Below the pieces are notes generated by a model. It worked only from the letters and a program-made list of their open reading frames with translations. It was not told where the DNA came from and did no database searches. DNA of 64,000 nucleotides from Pseudomonas putida. Lineage in GTDB: Bacteria; Pseudomonadota; Gammaproteobacteria; Pseudomonadales; Pseudomonadaceae. Positions 58,420-64,000 of the stretch are shown here, in pieces. Position 1 is the stretch's first letter. Every line of letters begins with the position of its first letter. The DNA lies in NCBI RefSeq assembly GCF_003228315.1, contig NZ_CP029693.1, positions 2,613,501 through 2,677,500 of the forward strand, written 5' to 3'. The position numbers were made by a program, and so were the translations under genes.

Positions 58420-59415
58420 GTGAAAAAACTCTTTGGCGCCTCACTCCTGGCCGCTGGCCTGGCCCTGACCAGCATGGCCCAGGCTGCACCGACCCTGCTC
58501 AACGTTTCCTACGACGTGATGCGCGATTTCTACAAGGACTACAACACTGCGTTCCAGAAACACTGGCAAGCCGAGCACAACGAAAACATCACCCTGCAGA
58601 TGTCCTTCGGCGGCTCCAGCAAACAGGCGCGTTCGGTCATCGATGGCCTGCCGGCTGACGTGATCACCATGAACATGGCCACCGACATCAATGCCCTGGC
58701 GGACAACGGCAAGCTGGTCCCGGACAACTGGGTCACCCGCCTGCCGAACAACAGCGCGCCATTCACCTCGGCCACCGTGTTCATCGTGCGCAAGGGCAAC
58801 CCCAAGGCCCTCAAGGACTGGCCGGACCTGCTCAAGGACGGCGTGCAAGTGGTCGTGCCCAACCCGAAAACCTCGGGTAACGGTCGCTACACCTACCTGT
58901 CCGCCTGGGGCTACGTGCTGAAAAACGGCGGCGACGAGAACAAGGCCAAGGAGTTCGTCGGCAAGCTGTTCAAGCAAGCGCCGGTGCTCGACACCGGTGG
59001 CCGCGCCGCCACCACCACCTTCATGACCAACCAGATCGGCGACGTGCTGGTGACCTTCGAGAACGAAGCGGAAATGATTGCCCGCGAGTTCGGTCGCGAC
59101 CAGTTCGAAGTGATCTACCCAAGCGTCTCCGCCGAAGCCGAGCCGCCGGTGTCGGTGGTCGACAAATCGGTCGACAAGAAAGGCACCCGCGCCGCCGCCG
59201 AGGAGTACCTGAAGTACCTGTGGTCACCGGAAGGCCAGGAAATCGCCGCCGCCAACTACCTGCGTCCGCGTGATCCGGCGGTGCTGGCCAAGTACACCGA
59301 CCGCTTCCCGAAAGTCGACTTCCTGTCGGTGGAGAAGACCTTCGGCGATTGGCGCACCGTGCAGAAAACCCACTTCAATGATGGCGGGGTTTTCGATCAG
59401 ATCTACACCCAGTAA
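58420..59415 (+). CDS. sbp: Sulfate ABC transporter substrate-binding protein
   Basis: Periplasmic sulfate (thiosulfate) receptor for the CysTWA importer. It is 331 residues from GTG 58420, with AAGGAA about 7 nt upstream. Signal peptide MKKLFGASLLAAGLALTSMAQA. Family motifs: LLNVSYDVMRDFYKDYN, LQMSFGGSSKQARSVIDGLPADVITMN, PNPKTSGNGRYTYLSAWGY and LVTFENEAEM. The usual cysTWA genes do not follow; a terminator does, so it is monocistronic here. Confidence 0.95.
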   Translation: MKKLFGASLLAAGLALTSMAQAAPTLLNVSYDVMRDFYKDYNTAFQKHWQAEHNENITLQMSFGGSSKQARSVIDGLPADVITMNMATDINALADNGKLVPDNWVTRLPNNSAPFTSATVFIVRKGNPKALKDWPDLLKDGVQVVVPNPKTSGNGRYTYLSAWGYVLKNGGDENKAKEFVGKLFKQAPVLDTGGRAATTTFMTNQIGDVLVTFENEAEMIAREFGRDQFEVIYPSVSAEAEPPVSVVDKSVDKKGTRAAAEEYLKYLWSPEGQEIAAANYLRPRDPAVLAKYTDRFPKVDFLSVEKTFGDWRTVQKTHFNDGGVFDQIYTQ

Positions 59416-59425
59416 GCACTGGATG

Positions 59426-59460
59426 TGAAAAAGGCGACCTGAAGAGGTCGCCTTTTTTGT
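59426..59460 (+). terminator. Rho-independent terminator of sbp
   Basis: Stem AAGGCGACCT-GAAG-AGGTCGCCTT followed by a T run. Confidence 0.94.
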
Positions 59461-59480
59461 TGATAAAACGCCGAACTACT

Positions 59481-59579
59481 GTAGGAGCGAGCCTGCTCGC
59501 GATGGTCGTTAACGATAACGTGTGTTTTCTGAAAAAACGCGGCGTCCTCAAGTCCATCGCGAGCAGGCTCGCTCCTACA
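59481..59579. repeat. Inverted REP pair (BIME)
   Basis: Direct arm TGTAGGAGCGAGCCTGCTCG at 59481 and inverted arm ending at 59579. Between convergent genes. Confidence 0.93.
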
Positions 59580-59594
59580 GCGTTGGTGTGTATT

Positions 59595-60038
59595 TCAGCT
59601 CAGGTTGCCGCAGAAGATTGCCTGGTGCCCATCGGCCGGACTTTCCCGCACCACCAACGCATAGCCGCCCGCTCGAAGCGTCTCGAAGGAGGCCGGTGCG
59701 CTCTTCCAGAAGTACTGGTACGACGCCCCGGAATAGAACCGCGCATTCGGGCCGTCGTTCATGTCATAAGCCGGTTTGGCTCCCAGGTTTGCGCAGCTTC
59801 CGGGGTAGATGTAGGCCTGCAGACGGCCTGGCAGTGCGCTGCCCATGGATTCGCCACTGACAGCGAACCAGAACACAGTCGCATGACCATCGGCCATCAT
59901 GATGGGCCGGGCGATTTTCCCGGCATTGATGGGTGTAGCGTCAAGGGGAACGTTGGTGACCTGGCGATCAGGCACTGTAGAGCACCCGAGGATCGTCCCA
60001 ACCGCTACCACCAACGCCAGCGAAGATACGATTTTCAT
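59595..60038 (-). CDS. Lipoprotein of unknown function
   Basis: 147 residues. Lipoprotein signal with lipobox ILGC (Cys19); GGGAG about 8 nt before the ATG. The mature domain of about 125 residues is rich in beta-type strands (ATVFWFAVSGESMGSALPGRL, YALVVRESPADGHQAIFCGNL) and has two further cysteines (GSCANLG and the near-terminal FCGN) that could be bridged. I do not recognise a family. The neighbours are REP pairs on both sides, so it is an isolated transcription unit. Confidence 0.8.
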   Translation of the reverse strand: MKIVSSLALVVAVGTILGCSTVPDRQVTNVPLDATPINAGKIARPIMMADGHATVFWFAVSGESMGSALPGRLQAYIYPGSCANLGAKPAYDMNDGPNARFYSGASYQYFWKSAPASFETLRAGGYALVVRESPADGHQAIFCGNLS

Positions 60039-60139
60039 CGTGATACTCCCGCTTTGTAAGGACGCGTTGAAGTGATCCCCCAGTAGATTTTAGTCGCCAG
60101 CAAAATGCTGGCATTTCTTCGGATGGCCGGTAGGTACCC

Positions 60140-60229
60140 TGTAGGAGCGAGCCTGCTCGCGATTGCGGTATATCAGTGAACATTAATTCCGACTGACACG
60201 CCGCAATCGCGAGCAGGCTCGCTCCTACA
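60140..60229. repeat. Inverted REP pair (BIME)
   Basis: Direct arm TGTAGGAGCGAGCCTGCTCG at 60140 and inverted arm ending at 60229. It separates two leftward genes for exported proteins. Confidence 0.93.
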
Positions 60230-60246
60230 GGAATCTCGACACGCCA

Positions 60247-60876
60247 TTACATCGGGGGCGTTACCCCGTCCTTGCCGGCGGAAATCGATTGAGCCGTGAG
60301 AGTACCGTCAGCACTGCGGGTCACGAACGTGACGATCTTCACCCCCACTTTCAGCAAGCTGCGATCCCCCGACACCAGATTGACGATCGGTACGTCTTCC
60401 GGCACCAGGATTTTCTGCTGGCCGCCCTTGTAGTTCACCGTCAGCACCCGGCCATTGCTGACCACCAGATCGCCGACACTGCCATTGGTCATGCTGCTGC
60501 CCTTGACCAGATCGAAGGGCCGATGGCCGTCGCCGCTGCCCGCCAGCTCCGGAGGGAACACATGCACCTCAAGCGCCTTGAGGGTGCCATCCTCCTGAGG
60601 AATGGCCGCCGAACCGATGTAGCTGCCGGGCTTGATGTCTTCGATATTGGCCAGGGTGACGGCGCGAACCTTGGTGTTCTGGGTCAGGTTGACCACCAGG
60701 TTCTCGCCGCTGTTGGCGTGGACTTTCAGCACATCGGGGCTCACCCCGGTAATTTCGCCGCGCACGCCCATACGCGTGCCCGGTGCATCTTCAGCCTGGG
60801 CCAGCCCGGCGCTGCACAAACCAACCAGCGTGACCAGCGAAACACCGCGAACAAGGAGACGAAACATCGCATTCAT
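60247..60876 (-). CDS. Exported DUF5666-like protein
   Basis: 209 residues from ATG 60876 (MNAMFRLLVRGVSL); MFRLL at 60867 is an alternative, and the ORF extension upstream lacks a signal. Signal peptide ends near GLAQA. The mature protein reads as small beta-barrel (OB-like) units: VRGEITGVSPDVLKVHANSGENLVVNL, then IEDIKPGSYIGSAAIPQEDGTLKALEVHVFP, which is the DUF5666 pattern, and then VTFVTRSADGTLTAQSISAGKDGV. Function unknown, probably periplasmic. Confidence 0.75.
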   Translation of the reverse strand: MNAMFRLLVRGVSLVTLVGLCSAGLAQAEDAPGTRMGVRGEITGVSPDVLKVHANSGENLVVNLTQNTKVRAVTLANIEDIKPGSYIGSAAIPQEDGTLKALEVHVFPPELAGSGDGHRPFDLVKGSSMTNGSVGDLVVSNGRVLTVNYKGGQQKILVPEDVPIVNLVSGDRSLLKVGVKIVTFVTRSADGTLTAQSISAGKDGVTPPM

Positions 60877-61111
60877 GGAAAATGCCTGCCTGTGATGAAA
60901 CGGGAAAGAGAACATAAGCACGCTATCGAACAAGATGTAAGTGAATGTATCATCGACCGATGATTTTTCGACGCAACGCTCACCGGCAAACGGCACGCGC
61001 GTTCGTCACTCATTCCGCAATGGAATGACTGCTATCACCTCAATCCCTCTTCTGCCGCACCGGTCGGGCCTTTAGCCTGCACGCATTCTCTTCAGCTCAG
61101 CGAGACACGTT

Positions 61112-62317
61112 ATGAATCCAGCGACCCAAGTGCCCCACGGCACCGCGACAATGACCCGAAGCATGGTGCTGCTGTTCGCCTTCTGCTGTGGCGCAATCGT
61201 GGGCAACCTCTATTACGCGCAGCCGATCATCGGCCTGATCGCGCCGGACGTGGGCCTGAGCAACAGCCTGGCCAGTTTCATCGTCTCCCTGACCCAGATC
61301 GGTTATGCCCTGGGCCTGTTCTTCCTGGTGCCGCTGGGCGACCTGCTGGAAAACCGTCGCTTGATGATCATCACCAACCTGGTGGCGATTGCCAGCCTGA
61401 TGGGCGCGGCCTTCACGGATCAGCCGAATGTGTTTTTGCTGGTTTCGCTGCTGGTGGGTTTCAGCTCGGTGTCGGTGCAGATCCTGATTCCGTTGGCCGC
61501 ACACCTGGCACCGGAAGAGTCTCGTGGCCGGGTGGTAGGTGGAATCATGGGCGGGCTGCTGTTGGGCATTCTGTTGGCGCGACCGGTGTCCAGCGTGATC
61601 GCCGATCACTTTGGCTGGCGGGCGATGTTCATCTTCGCGGCGCTGTTGATGGTGGCGATCAGCATTGTGGTAGCGGTGACCATTCCCAAGCACAAGCCTG
61701 ATCACAGCGCGACCTATGGGCAGCTGCTCGGCTCGCTGTGGACGCTGCTGCGCAAGCAACCGGTGTTGCGTCAGCGCGCGTTTTACCAGGGTTGCATGTT
61801 CGCCACCTTCAGCCTGTTCTGGACCGCAGTGCCGCTGGAACTGGCGCGCAACCATGGCTTGTCGCAATCGCAGATCGCGATTTTCGCGCTGGTCGGGGCG
61901 ATCGGGGCCATCGCCGCGCCCATCGCCGGTCGCCTGGCCGATGCCGGCCACACTCGCATCGCGTCCCTGCTGGCATTGCTGTTCGCCAGCCTGAGCTTCC
62001 TGCCGGCCTTCATTCATCCGGCCTACAGCGTCATCGGCCTGGCCGTGACCGGCGTGGTCCTGGATTTCTGCGTGCAGATGAACATGGTCCTGGGCCAGCG
62101 CGCGGTCTACGCCCTCGACGCCAAGAGCCGCAGCCGCCTGAATGCGCTGTACATGACCAGTATCTTCATCGGTGGCGCGTTCGGCTCTTCCGTGGCCAGT
62201 GCGGTATACGAGCAGGGCGGCTGGTTGTGGATCGTGGTGGTGGGCAGTGCGTTTCCGCTGGTGGCGCTGGTGCGGTTCTTGAGTGTTTCAGAGAAGCGTT
62301 CGCTGGCGACCGCGTAG
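61112..62317 (+). CDS. Major facilitator superfamily transporter (drug-efflux-like)
   Basis: 401 residues with about twelve membrane segments. The N-terminal LLFAFCCGAIVGNLYYAQPIIGLIAPDVG and the inter-helix loop LVPLGDLLENRRLMI (motif A type) mark an MFS exporter related to YgaY/arabinose-efflux-like permeases. AGRLADAGHTR is the equivalent loop in the second half. The divergent neighbour encodes an exported protein and the next gene a LysR regulator that may control it; substrate is unknown. Confidence 0.88.
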   Translation: MNPATQVPHGTATMTRSMVLLFAFCCGAIVGNLYYAQPIIGLIAPDVGLSNSLASFIVSLTQIGYALGLFFLVPLGDLLENRRLMIITNLVAIASLMGAAFTDQPNVFLLVSLLVGFSSVSVQILIPLAAHLAPEESRGRVVGGIMGGLLLGILLARPVSSVIADHFGWRAMFIFAALLMVAISIVVAVTIPKHKPDHSATYGQLLGSLWTLLRKQPVLRQRAFYQGCMFATFSLFWTAVPLELARNHGLSQSQIAIFALVGAIGAIAAPIAGRLADAGHTRIASLLALLFASLSFLPAFIHPAYSVIGLAVTGVVLDFCVQMNMVLGQRAVYALDAKSRSRLNALYMTSIFIGGAFGSSVASAVYEQGGWLWIVVVGSAFPLVALVRFLSVSEKRSLATA

Positions 62318-62326
62318 TCCCCAAAA

Positions 62327-62460
62327 AGCATCGCGGGCAAGCCTTGCTCCCACAGGTTGTGCGCTAATCCTGTAGGAGCGAGCCTGCTCGCGATAGCGGC
62401 GTGTCAGGCACCATAGATGCTGGATGTGCCGGCCACATCGCGAGCAGGCTCGCTCCTACA
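62327..62460. repeat. REP pair preceded by a degenerate REP arm
   Basis: The regular pair spans 62371-62460. A third, decayed arm (GCATCGCGGGCAAGCCTTGC) lies at 62329 in inverted orientation. Confidence 0.88.
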
Positions 62461-62498
62461 ATGGTTGGTGAAACTTTCAGACTTTAAAAGGCCCTTCG

Positions 62499-63446
62499 AT
62501 GGATCGTCTCGCAGCAATGGAAACCTTTGTCTACGTGGTGGAAACCGGCTCGTTTTCCGCTGCTGCCAGACGCCTGAATATCGGCCAGCCCGCCGTGTCG
62601 AAAACCATTGCTCAATTGGAGGCGCGCCTGGCGGTTCGGCTGCTGTTGCGCTCGACCCGAGGCCTGACACCCACCGAAGCGGGTCTGGCGTTTTTCGAGC
62701 GGGCCAAGCGCGCCATCGAAGAGGCCGATGAGGCCGACAGCGCTGCTCGCGGCTCGGCCAGCGGCCTGAGCGGCAACCTGCGTGTCTGCGCCGCCGTGAC
62801 ATTTGGCCGGCAGCATATCGTCCCGCGCCTGGGACCGTTTCTGGAGCAGCATCCGCAACTCAACATCGACCTGATGCTCGATGATCGCCACGTCAATCTG
62901 GTGGAAGAAGGCATCGACGTTGCACTGCGCATGGGCACCTTGAGCGACTCCAGCCTCACCGCCCGCAAGATTGCCGAATGCCGGCGCGTGGTGCTGGGCA
63001 CACCCACCTATTTCGACAAGCACGGCGAACCCGACTGCCCCAACGATTTGAGTCAACACCAGGCAATCGTTTACGCACTGGGTGGCGGGGCCACCTGGTC
63101 ATTCAAGAAGACCGGCGAAGAACAATCGGTGAACGTCAGCGGCAGGATCCGCGTCAACGCCGCCGAAGGTTTGCGCGCGGCTGTGCTGGCGCATCAGGGG
63201 CTGACCATGGCGTCCGAATGGATGTTTGCGCCGGAACTGGCCAACGGTTCGGTCAGGGAAGTGATGGCCGATTGGACGCTGCCCAATCAAGACCTGTGGG
63301 CGGTGTTTCCCACGGGCCGGATGGTCAGCGCCAAGGCCCGGGCGTTTGTCGAGTATGTGCAGGCTTTGATGGCGGCCAATGCCAGCGAATACGCGATGAC
63401 ACTTCTCGCCGAACAGGCAATGGCGTTGAAGATGGGTTATGAATAA
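62499..63446 (+). CDS. LysR family transcriptional regulator
   Basis: 315 residues. N-terminal winged helix-turn-helix: METFVYVVETGSFSAAARRLNIGQPAVSKTIAQLEARLAVRLLLRSTRGLTPTEAG. The effector domain follows (LRVCAAVTFGRQHIVPRLGPFLEQHPQLNIDLMLDD), of the CrgA-like branch. LysR proteins usually control an adjacent gene, so the MFS transporter upstream is the first candidate target, although both are transcribed in the same direction with REP repeats between. Confidence 0.92.
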   Translation: MDRLAAMETFVYVVETGSFSAAARRLNIGQPAVSKTIAQLEARLAVRLLLRSTRGLTPTEAGLAFFERAKRAIEEADEADSAARGSASGLSGNLRVCAAVTFGRQHIVPRLGPFLEQHPQLNIDLMLDDRHVNLVEEGIDVALRMGTLSDSSLTARKIAECRRVVLGTPTYFDKHGEPDCPNDLSQHQAIVYALGGGATWSFKKTGEEQSVNVSGRIRVNAAEGLRAAVLAHQGLTMASEWMFAPELANGSVREVMADWTLPNQDLWAVFPTGRMVSAKARAFVEYVQALMAANASEYAMTLLAEQAMALKMGYE

Positions 63447-63458
63447 AACGCTCTGCGT

Positions 63459-64000
63459 TCAGATCGCCTGTCCATCAAACCCCACGCTGACATTCCCCGG
63501 CAGCTCCCCGCGATGCTCCATCAACCATGCATCCAACGTATGCCCCACATGGGTCAGCACCGCCGACCCGGGCTGCAATTGATCAATACACTGCAACGCC
63601 AGATTCAAATCATTGTGATTACGCGGCGCCTGCGGCTGCGGCGGCATTGAACAGTCGAGCACCAGCACATCCAGCGGCTGTCGTTGCAGAAACGCCGTGG
63701 TGTCCGCAGGCAGGCCGACAGTGTCAGTCAGGTAAGCGATGCGCCGTCCCTCACCCTCCAACAGATAGCCGAGGGTCGGCTTGGAGTGCAGCAGCGGTAA
63801 CGCCGTAACGCTCAAACTGCCGAAAAGACGGGTCTCGAAAGCCTCGAACGGCCGGCTGAAATCCAGAATCCCCGGATGCTTGTAGAGGTCTGCCAAACCT
63901 TCCGGGTCCACCGGCCCGTGCACCGGAATCACCAGACCCTGGCCCCAGCGCAGATGCAGCAAACCCTGAGCATGGTCAGCGTGGTAGTGGGTCTGGAAGA
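63459..64000 (-). CDS. phnP: Phosphoribosyl 1,2-cyclic phosphate phosphodiesterase PhnP (5'-truncated by window edge)
   Basis: Metallo-beta-lactamase-fold phosphodiesterase of phosphonate (C-P lyase) catabolism. The ORF stays open to base 64000 and gives the C-terminal 180 residues. The first visible residues are FQTHYHADHAQGL, the HxHxDH metal site. Further segments match PhnP closely: LRWGQGLVIPVHGPVDPEGLADLYKHPGILDF, PLLHSKPTLGYLLEGEGRRIAYLTDTVGLP and VLTHVGHTLDAW. The N-terminal 70 or so residues are outside. Other phn genes should lie to the right if it belongs to a phn operon. Confidence 0.9.
   Translation of the reverse strand, partial: FQTHYHADHAQGLLHLRWGQGLVIPVHGPVDPEGLADLYKHPGILDFSRPFEAFETRLFGSLSVTALPLLHSKPTLGYLLEGEGRRIAYLTDTVGLPADTTAFLQRQPLDVLVLDCSMPPQPQAPRNHNDLNLALQCIDQLQPGSAVLTHVGHTLDAWLMEHRGELPGNVSVGFDGQAI

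Overview
The window is high-GC gamma-proteobacterial chromosome and looks like a Pseudomonas of the fluorescens group. The support is gene order (hda - AI-2E transporter - DUF2066 / purM-purN-DUF3108; gltA / sdhCDAB-sucAB-lpd-sucCD; glcG / gcl-hyi-glxR-ttuD-pyk), protein sequences that read as Pseudomonas-type orthologues, and about 20 copies of a REP repeat with core GAGCGAGCCTGCTCGC. I see no tRNA, rRNA, CRISPR array, prophage or conventional insertion sequence. The only mobile-element-type gene is a REP-associated tyrosine transposase (RAYT).

Layout. 1-6.0 kb: a leftward cobalamin operon (cobO-cobB-bluB-cobD-cobC-cobQ) chained by 4-8 nt start/stop overlaps and headed by a cobalamin riboswitch; cobQ runs off the left edge. 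6.2-12.5 kb: an unknown protein, a sorbosone-dehydrogenase-like lipoprotein, an O-methyltransferase, two NlpC/P60 lipoproteins, hda and an AI-2E-family permease. 12.5-25 kb: DUF2066, purM-purN-DUF3108, OsmC, pirin, dienelactone hydrolase, htpG, two hotdog thioesterases, a small lipoprotein, MAPEG, DUF599 and brnQ.

25.4-38.4 kb is the TCA-cycle block: sdhCDAB, sucA, sucB, lpdG, sucC and sucD read leftward, and gltA diverges rightward. Both divergent promoters can be read (TTGTCA-N17-TATACT for sdhC, TTGACA-N18-TATAGT for gltA). The spacers upstream of sucA and sucC hold clustered inverted repeats where the sucA-II and sucC RNA motifs of Pseudomonas are expected; the sucB-lpdG spacer holds a further long hairpin. 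No copy of the common REP lies inside this block.

38.7-47.5 kb: acetate permease with its DUF485 partner, a betaine-type binding protein, a frameshifted GH17-like glucan-synthase gene, and a periplasmic alpha/beta hydrolase overlapping mlaA. 47.6-58.2 kb: a glyoxylate-assimilation locus: TetR regulator, RAYT, glcG diverging from gcl-hyi-glxR-ttuD-pyk, then a urea transporter and a voltage-gated K+ channel. The enzymes take glyoxylate through tartronate semialdehyde and glycerate to 2-phosphoglycerate and, via enolase encoded elsewhere, to pyruvate. The urea transporter suggests a link to allantoin or purine breakdown, which yields both glyoxylate and urea. 58.4-64 kb: sulfate-binding protein, two unknown exported proteins, an MFS exporter, a LysR regulator and the 3' part of phnP.

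Most of this is conserved core genome. The points most worth a second look are a REP pair translated as the C-terminus of CobB, competing hairpins between sdhB and sucA, paired TTGTATACAA palindromes between glcG and gcl, REP pairs in three consecutive gcl-operon spacers next to a RAYT, a hydrolase overlapping mlaA, and the broken GH17 gene.
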